NCBI GenBank assembly: GCA_030591195.1
Contig: JAUVBO010000001.1
Location: 1-37,645, forward strand
Direction of reading: 5' to 3'
Source of the DNA: Pseudomonadota bacterium
GTDB taxonomy: Bacteria; Myxococcota; Polyangia; GCA-2747355; JACKDQ01
Length of the DNA stretch: 37,645 nucleotides
Below are positions 7,549 to 14,805 of the stretch, one piece after another. Each line of letters starts with the position of its first letter. Position 1 is the first letter of the stretch. The position numbers were made by a program, and so were the translations under genes. Below the pieces are notes generated by a model, which did not search any database, had not been told where the DNA came from, and was given only the letters and a program-made list of their open reading frames with translations.

Positions 7549-7976
7549 GCAGAGGCAGGTCGAGCAGAGACAAGGCAAGCGCGCGGGACCCACGGGCGAG
7601 CATCATCGAGCACGCGCTCGGCGACGGCTGGACGGCGCTTGCTGGCCGGACGGCGTTCGACAACGACATCTTGAGCCTCGAGCTCGCCAGGCCCAACGAC
7701 TGGTGGTTCCACGTTCGCGGCACGTCCGGCAGCCACGTCGTGCTCCAGGGGCCGCCCGGTAGCGAGCCCGATCGCCAGACCCTCAAGCACGCCGCCGGCA
7801 TCGCTGCCTGGCACAGCAAGGCCCGCGACGGCGGGGTGGTCGCCGTGTCCGCCACCCGGGCGCGCTATGTGACCAAGCCGCGGGGCGCAAGGCCCGGCAC
7901 CGTACAGATCCGCAGGGAGGTCGTCTTCAAGGTCAGACCAACGCCACCCGACGGGATCAATCCTCCCTCCGACTGA
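7545..7976 (+). CDS. Standalone NFACT-R (DUF814) RNA-binding domain protein
   Basis: The 143-aa protein is one NFACT-R domain: RPNDWWFHVRGTSGSHVV, then AAGIAAWHSKARDGG, then VTKPRGARPGTVQI. This is the pattern of the C-terminal domain of RqcH/FbpA/NEMF proteins, which bind tRNA and stalled 50S subunits in ribosome quality control. The N-terminal NFACT-N and coiled-coil parts are absent; standalone domains are known in some bacteria. The GTG start overlaps the TGA of the MglA-like gene (GTGA), so translation is probably coupled; a GGAG lies about 6 nt upstream. There is no signal peptide, unlike its exported neighbours. Confidence 0.88.
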   Translation: MSRGRSSRDKASARDPRASIIEHALGDGWTALAGRTAFDNDILSLELARPNDWWFHVRGTSGSHVVLQGPPGSEPDRQTLKHAAGIAAWHSKARDGGVVAVSATRARYVTKPRGARPGTVQIRREVVFKVRPTPPDGINPPSD

Positions 7977-8148
7977 GCCGAATTCGTCAATCAATACCGA
8001 CATCACCTTGGCGTTCTGGGGCCCGCAATGGAAACGATCCCCTGACCTTGACGCCCCCCTGTCGACCTTCAATACTGGTTGCGGTTCGCCCACTCAGGCT
8101 CGGGTTGCTTCAACCGCCGTGCCTGAAGCATTCGGTACGGTGGAAGTT

Positions 8149-8754
8149 ATGAAAACCGCAAAGCTATTTATCGCAGCCGCCAGTTTCCTGATCTTCGCCT
8201 GCTCCGGGGACGGAGGCACCGCCGCCGACTCGGGGATCCACGACGGAGGCACCGCCGCCGACTCGGGCGGAGGCACCATCCGCGGCGACACGGGAATTAT
8301 TAGTGGTGGCACATGGTTGGATCCAGCTACCGGTCTGACCTGGCAGAACATGCCGGACGAGGTCGAGCTGCTCCAGCAAGAGGCCATAGACCATTGTGAT
8401 GACCTGATACTGGCCGGACATGGCAACTGGAGGCTTCCCACGATCGGCGAGCTGCGGTCGCTGTTGAAGGGATGCCCCGGCGCCGAGACCGGTGCAACTT
8501 GCGGTATTCAGGACGATTGCCTGCTACTTTCGTGTACCAACACCTCCTGTGACGGCTGCGCGGAGGACGACGGCCCGGACAGCGGCTGTTATTGGATCGA
8601 CGCCCTGGACGGGATCTGTGGGTCGTTCTGGTCCTCTTCATCCGTCGAGGATGACGGGACCTATGCCTGGTACATCCACTTCAACTATGGCGGCCTTGGA
8701 TACTCCGACAAGGGCGACATCAACCGCGTCCGCTGCGTGGCCTCCGCTTCCTGA
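8149..8754 (+). CDS. DUF1566-type lipoprotein
   Basis: The 201-aa protein has a lipoprotein signal (FLIFAC, Cys18). A linker with a twice-repeated GGTAADSG unit follows. A DUF1566/Lcl-C-terminal-like domain runs from about residue 50: WLDPATGLTWQNM, HGNWRLPTIGELRSLL, FWSSSSVEDDGTYAWYIHF and RVRCVAS. Such domains belong to the C-lectin/FGE-like fold group and are common on the surface of deltaproteobacteria. A Cys-rich insert near 110-145 may hold disulphides. The ATG follows GGTGGAAG. Flanking gaps are 172 nt before and 140 nt after, so it is probably transcribed alone. Ligand unknown. Confidence 0.82.
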   Translation: MKTAKLFIAAASFLIFACSGDGGTAADSGIHDGGTAADSGGGTIRGDTGIISGGTWLDPATGLTWQNMPDEVELLQQEAIDHCDDLILAGHGNWRLPTIGELRSLLKGCPGAETGATCGIQDDCLLLSCTNTSCDGCAEDDGPDSGCYWIDALDGICGSFWSSSSVEDDGTYAWYIHFNYGGLGYSDKGDINRVRCVASAS

Positions 8755-8784
8755 AGCCTGATCAACCGACGGCATAGGCCGGGC

Positions 8785-8836
8785 CGCCTGCCAAGCTGGT
8801 CGAATCGCCTGCCAAACTGGTCGGACCACTGGACCA
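8785..8836. promoter_or_regulatory. Predicted FadR/GntR operator array
   Basis: A 21-bp unit starting CGCCTGCCAA(G/A)CTGGTCG occurs twice in tandem (from 8785 and 8806). The second copy runs into the perfect palindrome TGGTCGGACCA (8818-8828), which fits the TGGTnnnACCA shape of FadR-subfamily operators, and TGGACCA follows at 8830-8836. Spacing by two helical turns would place bound dimers on one face. It overlaps the promoter of the regulator gene, so autoregulation is likely. Confidence 0.55.
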
Positions 8837-8858
8837 CCCGGCCAGTCGGTGTTAAAAT
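8830..8858 (+). promoter_or_regulatory. Sigma70-like promoter of the GntR/GRE operon
   Basis: TGGACC (8830-8835) is separated by 17 nt from TAAAAT (8853-8858). The -35 matches 4 of 6 consensus positions and the -10 matches 5 of 6. The start of the regulator gene is 36 nt further on. The -35 box lies inside the operator array. Confidence 0.45.
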
Positions 8859-8894
8859 CAGGAGAACAAGGCGCTGGCGATCAAGGAGCAGCAG

Positions 8895-9602
8895 ATGCCG
8901 TTCAAGCCCGTACGAAAGGTCACCGTGGCCGTGCAGGTGGCCGAGGCGATACGAAGGCAGGTGGTCGAGGGCGCGCTGATGCCCGGTGATGCGCTGCCGT
9001 CAGAGCGGGAGCTCGCGCGGCAGATGGCGGTCAATCGGTCGACGATCCGCGAGGCGCTACACCGGCTCGAGGCCGTGGGCATGGTCGAGATCCGCCAGGG
9101 TGGTGCCACGCGGGTCAACGATTTTCTGGTCAAGGCCGGCCTGCAGATCCTGCCCTTGCTGGTGGCGCCGGGTGGAGTGCCGGACGCGGAGCTGCTGCAG
9201 GACCTGATGGAGATCCGGGGGATGCTCCTGTGCTGGACCGCCCGGCGGGTGGCACGATCGGTCGCAGCCAAGGGCCCCGAGCTCATCGCGGGCTCGCGCC
9301 TGCGGGTCACGGTCGAGGCCCTCGGCCAACCGGACGCCTCGCCCGCCGAGCTGCAGCTTCGCGACTTCGACTTCTTCGAGGAGCTGGTCCAGCTGACCGG
9401 CAACCGGGTGCTCGGGCTGATGCTCCACCCGGTGCGGCAGGTATATCTGCACAACCGCTCGACGTTCGAGATTTTTTACCAGCCGGGCAAGTTCGATCCG
9501 CGCCACCACCAGCAGGCGCTGGCAGCGATCGAGCGCGGCGACGGCGAGGCTGCGGCCAGCGCGATGGCGGCCCACGCCACCACCGCGCGGTTCGCCAGGT
9601 GA
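8895..9602 (+). CDS. GntR-family (FadR/FCD type) transcriptional regulator
   Basis: The 235-aa protein has an N-terminal winged helix (about 8-75; ALPSERELARQMAVNRSTIREALHRLEAVGMVEIRQGG), the GntR signature. A helical FCD-like effector domain follows, ending in HHQQALAAIERGDGEAAASA. The D-x3-H metal motif of many FCD domains is not intact: the segment reads DFDFFEELVQ with Phe where His is usual. The effector may therefore bind without metal, as in FadR itself. The ATG follows AAGGAG by 6 nt. The gene lies 4 nt before the fused glycyl radical enzyme gene and most likely controls it in response to a substrate or acyl-type ligand. Confidence 0.92.
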   Translation: MPFKPVRKVTVAVQVAEAIRRQVVEGALMPGDALPSERELARQMAVNRSTIREALHRLEAVGMVEIRQGGATRVNDFLVKAGLQILPLLVAPGGVPDAELLQDLMEIRGMLLCWTARRVARSVAAKGPELIAGSRLRVTVEALGQPDASPAELQLRDFDFFEELVQLTGNRVLGLMLHPVRQVYLHNRSTFEIFYQPGKFDPRHHQQALAAIERGDGEAAASAMAAHATTARFAR

Positions 9603-9606
9603 GCGG

Positions 9607-12600
9607 ATGACCACCAACCTACTGCTCCAGGCTACCAACCCCGACGACGAGCAGCTGGACCTGCTGAAGGTCCAGCGAACCTGCGTGCACGATGGCCCTG
9701 GGATCCGCACCGTGGTCTTCTTCCGGGGCTGCGCGATGCGGTGCAGGTGGTGCCACAACCCAGAGACCCAGTCCCGCAGCCCGTCGGCATCGAGCGCTAC
9801 CCACGCGTCCGTCTCGGAGATCATGCAGGTGATCCGTCGAGACCAGGACTACTACCGCCGGAGCCACGGTGGCGTCACGCTCAGCGGCGGAGAGCCGCTG
9901 TTGCAGCCCCGGCCGGGGCTGTTGGCCCTGCTGGCCGCGCTGAAGCAGGAGGGCCTGCACGTCGCCGTCGAGACCGCGGGGCTCGTCCCGTGGAGCGCCT
10001 ATCAAGCCGTCCTGCCGGAGGTCGACCTGTTCCTCTTCGATCTGAAGGTCGTCGGGGACGATGATCTGCACCTCGAGCTGACGGGCGCGCAGCTGCGGCC
10101 GATCGCGCAGAACGCCCAGCGGCTCGCCGCCGCCGCCGCCAACATTCGGTTCCGGATGTGCGTGGTCCCGCGGCACAACGACGGTGACCGCAACATCGAG
10201 GCGACCGCCGCCTTCTTGCATGCCTTGAAGCGGCCGTCGATCGAGTTGCTGCGCTACTACGACGTGCACCAGGCCAAGGCCCGCCGCCTGGGCCTGGTGC
10301 AGCAGCCGCTGCAGATCACGGCCGAGGAGAGCGCCGAGGCGCTCGCGCGCGCGACGCAGGCGTTCGCCGCACTGGACATCCGGGTCGAGCGCAGCGATCC
10401 GCAGCGACGCCGACGCTCCCCCGAGCTCACCCAGCGGGTGCGAGACATCCGCCAGGACATCCGAGACGCTGGATACCAGGCTTGCATCGAGTCCGCCGCC
10501 CTCAAGACGGCCTACTACAAGAAGCACGGCTTCACCCAGCCGGTCAGCGTTCAGCGGGCCAAGCTCCTCAGGCACCTGCTGAACCACAAGAGCACGATCG
10601 TCTATCCGCAGGAGCTCCTCGTCGGCAACTACACGGCCAAGCGGGTTGGCGGCAATCTGTGGGTCGAGTACTACGGCATCGCCGGGGTCCTGACGCTCTG
10701 GAACCTCGATCGCCAGAAGCCGGTGTCGTTCCAGCTCTCCTGGGCCGACAAGCTGCGCTGCTACTGGAACATTCTCCCGTTTTGGGCGAAGCACAGCCTC
10801 CTCGGCGAGGTCTTTCCGTCGGGCCGGGAGCTGGCGCTGTTCATGGCGCGGATGCTCGAAAAGAAGGTCGCGTTCCACAACAACCTGGCCGCGGTCGCCC
10901 ACTTCATCGTCAACACCGAGCGCATCCTGCAGCTCGGGACCACCGGGATCCGGGCAGAGGTCGAGGAGAAACAGGCCGAGGAGAAACCGGCCGGGTCGCC
11001 GGACGGCGGCGACGCGTTCTATCAGAGCGTGAAGATCGCCCTGCTTGGCCTGGAGGAGTTCGCGGCGCGCTACGCGGCGCACCTGCGCTCGCTCAGCGAG
11101 CGGGAGCCGCAGGCGGCCCGTCGGGCGGAGCTGCGAAAGATGGCCGAGATCTGCCGCCGCGTCCCCAAGCACCCGGCCCGTACCTTTCATGAGGCGCTGC
11201 AGAGCATCCTCCTGGTCCACATCGCGCTTTGCACGGAGTCGTTCGAGAACGCGATCTCGTTCGGGCGGCTGGACCAGGTCCTCGACCCCTACTACCAGCA
11301 GGACGTCGCCGACGGGATCCTCAGCTACGAGGCCGCCAGGGAGCTGCTGGCGTGCTTCATCCTCAAGGTCGACGAGGTGATCTTCATCAACGACGGCGAC
11401 ACCGGCCTGCAGTTCGGCAAGCTGTTCGAGAGCCTGTCTACCGTCGAGACGGTGACCATCGGCGGCGTCGATCAGCAGGGCAAGGACTGTACGAACGACG
11501 TGTCGTACATGATCCTCGACGTCTGCGAGCTCCGCCCGACCGGCGCGAACGTCGCGGCACGCGTCCACCGGCAGAGCCCGAGCCGGTATCTGGAGCGGAT
11601 CGCCGAGGTCTACCTCGGCGGCTCGCCGATGCCCGCGCTGTACAACGACGAGCCGTACATCCGGGCGCTGCAGAGTGAATACGCGACGTCGCTGGCGGAT
11701 GCGCGGAACTACTCGATCGTGGGCTGCGTCGAGCCGGTCGCCTCGAGGGATCACTTCGCCAACACCGATTGTGCCAACGTCAACCTCACGATGCCGTTCC
11801 TGCAGGCCCTCAAGGGGGAAGAGCGGCCACTGTGGAAGTATGGGATCCTCGACCAGCTCGACCAGAAGCTCCTGCGGCTGGTCAAGTCGAAGGTGCGGCG
11901 CAAGCAGGGCGCCCTGCCGCCCGGCCGGCCGCCGGCGAGCATCGATCAGCTGATGGCACGCTTTCAGGCGCGCACCAACGAGGTGGTCTCAGCGGTCCTC
12001 GCTGACCACTACCTGATCGAGGCGGCGCTGCGCCGCAAGCTCACCACGCCGCTGGCGTCATCGCTGTTCGAGGGCTGCGTCGAGTCCGGCAAGGGCGTCT
12101 ACGAAGGGGGTGCCAGCATCAACAGCAGCGGCATCCAAGGGGTGGGGGTCACCGATGTCGCGGACTCCTTGGTCGCCATCGATGAGGTCGTCTTCAAGCA
12201 CCAGGCCCACACCATCGAGGAGGTCATCCGGGCGATCGACGCCAACTTCGAGGGCCAAGGGAATCGGCGGGTTCAGCAGGCATTGCTCGCTGCGCCCAAG
12301 TTCGGCGAGGACGGCGCACCGGAGACCCAGCAGTGGATGAACCGGGTGCTGCAAGTCTTCGTCGACGCGCTGAGAGGCGTGACGCTCAACACCCGCGATG
12401 GCAAGTACGTCGCCGGGTACTACGGGCTCAACACCAACCTGGTGTACGGCAAGAGGACTCCGGCGTTGCCGTCGGGCCGGTTGCGCGGGGTCCCGCTCGC
12501 CAACAGCCTGGGTCCGCACTACGGCATGCAGCTGGTGGACTTGACCTCGTCCCTGAACGCGGTCGCCGGCCTGGACTTCGGCAGGCTGGCCCCGAACGGC

Positions 12601-12882
12601 ACGACCCTGACTTCGACCATCGACGCCGGCCTGTTTCCCGGCGAGGAGGGCGTGAGGAACCTGGCCGGCTTGATCGGCGGGTATTTCGACCAGGGCGGGA
12701 TGCAGTTTCAGCCGAACATCATCAGCAGGGAGATCCTGCTGGACGCCTACAACCACCCCGGCAAGTACACGGACCTCGTGGTGCGCATCGCTGGCTTCTG
12801 TGCCTATTTCGATGACCTGTCGGACGACCTCAAGCTCGAGATCCTCAACCGCACCTACTACTCGGCTGCGCCGGGCGGCTGA
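9607..12882 (+). CDS. Fused glycyl-radical activase and glycyl radical enzyme
   Basis: The 1091-aa open frame joins two normally separate proteins. Residues about 18-265 are a complete radical-SAM activase: VHDGPGIRTVVFFRGC, the CX3CX2C iron-sulphur motif at Cys42, Cys46 and Cys49, and TLSGGEPLLQ. It is of the short PflA type, without the ferredoxin-like cluster insert. After an Arg-rich joint near 270 comes a full-length glycyl radical enzyme. The thiyl cysteine is Cys707 in GCVEP, with Glu709. The glycyl radical loop near the end is RIAGFCAYF, with the radical glycine at 1063. C-x-E is found in dehydratases and C-N/C-S/C-O lyases of the family, not in pyruvate formate-lyase. The substrate is unknown. 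Such enzymes are oxygen-sensitive and cytoplasmic. The start is 4 nt after the GntR gene. Confidence 0.92.
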   Translation: MTTNLLLQATNPDDEQLDLLKVQRTCVHDGPGIRTVVFFRGCAMRCRWCHNPETQSRSPSASSATHASVSEIMQVIRRDQDYYRRSHGGVTLSGGEPLLQPRPGLLALLAALKQEGLHVAVETAGLVPWSAYQAVLPEVDLFLFDLKVVGDDDLHLELTGAQLRPIAQNAQRLAAAAANIRFRMCVVPRHNDGDRNIEATAAFLHALKRPSIELLRYYDVHQAKARRLGLVQQPLQITAEESAEALARATQAFAALDIRVERSDPQRRRRSPELTQRVRDIRQDIRDAGYQACIESAALKTAYYKKHGFTQPVSVQRAKLLRHLLNHKSTIVYPQELLVGNYTAKRVGGNLWVEYYGIAGVLTLWNLDRQKPVSFQLSWADKLRCYWNILPFWAKHSLLGEVFPSGRELALFMARMLEKKVAFHNNLAAVAHFIVNTERILQLGTTGIRAEVEEKQAEEKPAGSPDGGDAFYQSVKIALLGLEEFAARYAAHLRSLSEREPQAARRAELRKMAEICRRVPKHPARTFHEALQSILLVHIALCTESFENAISFGRLDQVLDPYYQQDVADGILSYEAARELLACFILKVDEVIFINDGDTGLQFGKLFESLSTVETVTIGGVDQQGKDCTNDVSYMILDVCELRPTGANVAARVHRQSPSRYLERIAEVYLGGSPMPALYNDEPYIRALQSEYATSLADARNYSIVGCVEPVASRDHFANTDCANVNLTMPFLQALKGEERPLWKYGILDQLDQKLLRLVKSKVRRKQGALPPGRPPASIDQLMARFQARTNEVVSAVLADHYLIEAALRRKLTTPLASSLFEGCVESGKGVYEGGASINSSGIQGVGVTDVADSLVAIDEVVFKHQAHTIEEVIRAIDANFEGQGNRRVQQALLAAPKFGEDGAPETQQWMNRVLQVFVDALRGVTLNTRDGKYVAGYYGLNTNLVYGKRTPALPSGRLRGVPLANSLGPHYGMQLVDLTSSLNAVAGLDFGRLAPNGTTLTSTIDAGLFPGEEGVRNLAGLIGGYFDQGGMQFQPNIISREILLDAYNHPGKYTDLVVRIAGFCAYFDDLSDDLKLEILNRTYYSAAPGG

Positions 12883-12906
12883 GTGTAGCGGCTCGAGTGG
12901 CCCCTC

Positions 12907-12928
12907 CGGCTTCCGCTGACGGAAGCCG
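12907..12928 (+). terminator. Strong hairpin after the glycyl radical enzyme gene
   Basis: CGGCTTCCG (12907-12915) pairs perfectly with CGGAAGCCG (12920-12928) around a CTGA loop, 24 nt after the stop. The stem is 9 bp. No T-run follows, so it may act as a Rho-assisted terminator or 3' stabiliser. Its right arm overlaps the start of the 91-bp repeat. Confidence 0.6.
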
Positions 12929-13011
12929 TCCGCTTCGGAGTCCCGACTACTCGGGCAGCTTGGCCACGGCCTGGTACCCGCGGCGCACGGCGCGCCGCTC
13001 GCAGGCCTTCA
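12921..13011. repeat. 91-bp direct repeat, copy 1 (kinase-gene 3' end duplicate)
   Basis: This stretch matches 13499-13589 at 86 of 91 positions without gaps. On the minus strand it repeats the last 21 or so codons of the kinase-like gene and the 26 bp beyond its stop (reading ...VYQAVAKLPE in copy 2 and ...GYQAVAKLPE here). Its outer edge coincides with the TGA stop of the Cys-rich gene (13009-13011). It is a scar of duplication or gene replacement. Confidence 0.9.
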
Positions 13012-13362
13012 TGGGTATTCGCAGATCGTCTTGCCGTGCTCGCAGGTCATGCCAGCGGCACAGTCCCGATCGTCCGCGCAGCGGTAGAAACACTTGTCGT
13101 GCTCGCAGAGCATGTCTCCGGGGCAATCTAGATCGCCGACGCAGGACAAGGTGCACATGCCGCCGCCGCAGTTGGTCTTCTCCTGGCAACAGAAGAGGCC
13201 GCCGTGGCACTGCCGATCGTCGTCGCAGCGCGTCCCTGCGCCACCGGTACAGTGCTGAGGATCGAGGCGGCAGGTATCCGAAGATAACGGACCATCGCCG
13301 CAGTGGCTGGTCACCACGGCCAGCAGACAAACAACCGTCACCATCGCGCCCAATCGATACAT
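13009..13362 (-). CDS. Small Cys-rich exported protein
   Basis: The 117-aa protein has a signal peptide or lipoprotein-like N-terminus (AVVTSHCGDG, Cys21) and then 16 or so cysteines. They lie in repeated modules of the type C-DDRQC-GGLFC and C-DDRDC-AGMTCEHGKTIC, separated by Asp and Gly. Such modules are disulphide-bonded and common in surface proteins of Myxococcota. The ATG follows GAGGAGG by about 5 nt; this ribosome site lies in a predicted hairpin. The stop is formed by the edge of the 91-bp repeat. The frame ending MTCEHGKTICEYP is intact. Ligand unknown. Confidence 0.78.
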   Translation of the reverse strand: MYRLGAMVTVVCLLAVVTSHCGDGPLSSDTCRLDPQHCTGGAGTRCDDDRQCHGGLFCCQEKTNCGGGMCTLSCVGDLDCPGDMLCEHDKCFYRCADDRDCAAGMTCEHGKTICEYP

Positions 13363-13368
13363 CTGCCC

Positions 13369-13400
13369 TCCTCGCGCACGACACGCAGCGTGCGCGAGGA
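13369..13400 (-). promoter_or_regulatory. Hairpin overlapping the ribosome site of the Cys-rich gene
   Basis: On the mRNA strand TCCTCGCGCACG and CGTGCGCGAGGA form perfect 12-bp arms with an 8-nt loop. The 3' arm contains part of the GAGGAGG ribosome-binding site, 6 nt before the ATG. If transcription starts upstream of the hairpin, translation should be blocked until it opens. A DNA operator is the alternative. Confidence 0.5.
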
Positions 13401-13498
13401 TGCTACCAGCGTCGGCATTTGGCGTCGAACCACCGGAGGTGCAGACCGGCCTGTCGGGCGGTGCTGCTGGGATCGGCTCAGGGGTTGGCGGCGATGAA

Positions 13499-13589
13499 GG
13501 AAGCCGTCCGCTTCGGAGTCCCGACTACTCGGGCAGCTTGGCCACGGCCTGGTACACGCGGCGCATCGCGCGCCGGTCGAAGGCCTTCA
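13499..13589. repeat. 91-bp direct repeat, copy 2
   Basis: This copy contains the last codons of the kinase-like gene (stop at 13525-13527) and 26 bp downstream. It differs from copy 1 (12921-13011) at 5 positions. Within it CCCGA-CTAC-TCGGG and TCCG-CTT-CGGA can form small hairpins around and after the stop, which may be the gene's terminator. Confidence 0.9.
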
Positions 13590-14394
13590 GATTCACGGGG
13601 CCCGGGTGCCCCATGCTGCGGCGCAGGAAGTGATCCATCACCGTCTCGGTGCCTCCCTTGCCCACGCCCCTGCGCGCCGTGCCCCAGTCGATGAGCTTCA
13701 TCTCGCCGCCGACGACCATGATGTTGGCCGGCTTGATGTCGCCGTGGGCCAGGCCCGCGCGGTGGAGCCGCGAGACGTTGGAGCGCAGCCGCCCGAGGGC
13801 TCCGGGGTTGAGATCGGACTTGGTCACCTCGTTGAGGTGCTTGCCCGGAACGAGCTCCATCGAGAAGGAGAGCCGCTTGCGATCATAGCTGAAGACCCGC
13901 GGCGTGAAGCCCGGCACGAGGCGGCCCGCCTCGCGCTGCATCGACACCTCCTGATCAACTAGCTTTTGCATCTCGCGGCGGCCCACCTTCCAGCCGAACT
14001 CGGCGCGGAGGTCCATCACGGGCTCGACCGTCTTGGTCACCTTGTTGCCCTTGACCGTGACGCTCCCGGCCAGCCCCTTGTGGACCAGCCCTTCGCCGCG
14101 CTTGGCTGCCTGGCGCACGACGGTCTGGGCCCAGGTGCGGTCGAGCATCGTGTCGAATGCCGCGACCCGCTTGTGCCGGGCGAAGCGCTGGGCGGGCTTG
14201 AACCCAGCGCGCTCGAGGGACGTGATCACCTGGTGGCCCTTGCGCTGGAGCAGGACCTTGCCACGCTTGGCCCAGGCCCCGATCCGGGCCCGGAGCTCGC
14301 CCCTGGCCTCAGCGCGGGGAGCCGGCCCTGCCGTGAGGGCGGCCAGCGTTCCGATCAAGATCAGTCGCGCGGAGACGTGCCCTGCGTGGCTCAT
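13525..14394 (-). CDS. Exported protein-kinase-like protein
   Basis: The 289-aa protein begins with a signal peptide (MSHAGHVSARLILIGTLAAL, cut near PRAEA at about 30). A compact kinase fold follows from about 95. The likely ATP lysine is Lys121 (NKVTKTVEP) and the helix-C Glu is Glu155. The hinge region is FSMELVPGKHL. The catalytic loop is HGDIKPAN (217-224), and DWG (236-238) stands for DFG. The catalytic residues look intact, resembling RIO/Bud32- or lipopolysaccharide-kinase-like enzymes. Export is odd because periplasm has little ATP; ATP use outside, a non-ATP cofactor or effector delivery are options. The ATG follows GAGAGGA by about 6-7 nt. The gene diverges from the BNR protein gene. 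Confidence 0.82.
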   Translation of the reverse strand: MSHAGHVSARLILIGTLAALTAGPAPRAEARGELRARIGAWAKRGKVLLQRKGHQVITSLERAGFKPAQRFARHKRVAAFDTMLDRTWAQTVVRQAAKRGEGLVHKGLAGSVTVKGNKVTKTVEPVMDLRAEFGWKVGRREMQKLVDQEVSMQREAGRLVPGFTPRVFSYDRKRLSFSMELVPGKHLNEVTKSDLNPGALGRLRSNVSRLHRAGLAHGDIKPANIMVVGGEMKLIDWGTARRGVGKGGTETVMDHFLRRSMGHPGPVNLKAFDRRAMRRVYQAVAKLPE

Positions 14395-14805
14395 TCAGAT
14401 TCCTCTCCGTGAGTTGTCGGGTTTGACGGCGCAAGCGCCCACGCTGGACATAGCAGGATGCGTGCCTGCCGCGATCGCGCGATCGCGGGACCGCCAGCGC
14501 CATCGATCAAGCGGCTACCGCAAAGGAATCCCACGGATCCCGCCCTGCCTCGACCTAGAAACTTACCCGCTGCCCGCAGAGAGCACAGCGCCGCGATCCA
14601 TGCGGAAATCGAAGGCTTGACCGGGATTCGAAACGCCGCCAGTGGACCATCGGGCGGCAAGGGCACGGCCAAGCCGGAGCGCGGCGCAGGCGGATCCCAG
14701 ACCCGGAGCATCGACGCTCCCTCGAGGATGCAGGGGAAAGGCAGGACGAGTCGAGACGGCGGTGGGTTGCTGAGCGGGCTGAGGGACGGCAGAATAGGTG
14801 CGCCG
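14395..14805. other. Divergent intergenic region, 411 bp
   Basis: It separates the exported kinase gene (minus) from the BNR propeller gene (plus). The open frames here show no protein character. The one strong structure is the 20-bp palindrome at 14469-14488. Promoters for both genes should lie here, but no convincing -35/-10 pair was found. Confidence 0.55.
14469..14488. promoter_or_regulatory. Perfect 20-bp palindrome
   Basis: CCGCGATCGCGCGATCGCGG is fully self-complementary and consists of two abutting GCGATCGC octamers with CC/GG ends. It lies 75 bp upstream of the kinase-like gene and about 320 bp upstream of the BNR gene. Operator or protein-binding site is likely; a methylase site is possible. 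Confidence 0.45.

Noticed and set aside
9619..11754. 711-codon open frame on the minus strand
   Set aside because: Antisense to the fused glycyl radical enzyme, which has complete catalytic motifs.
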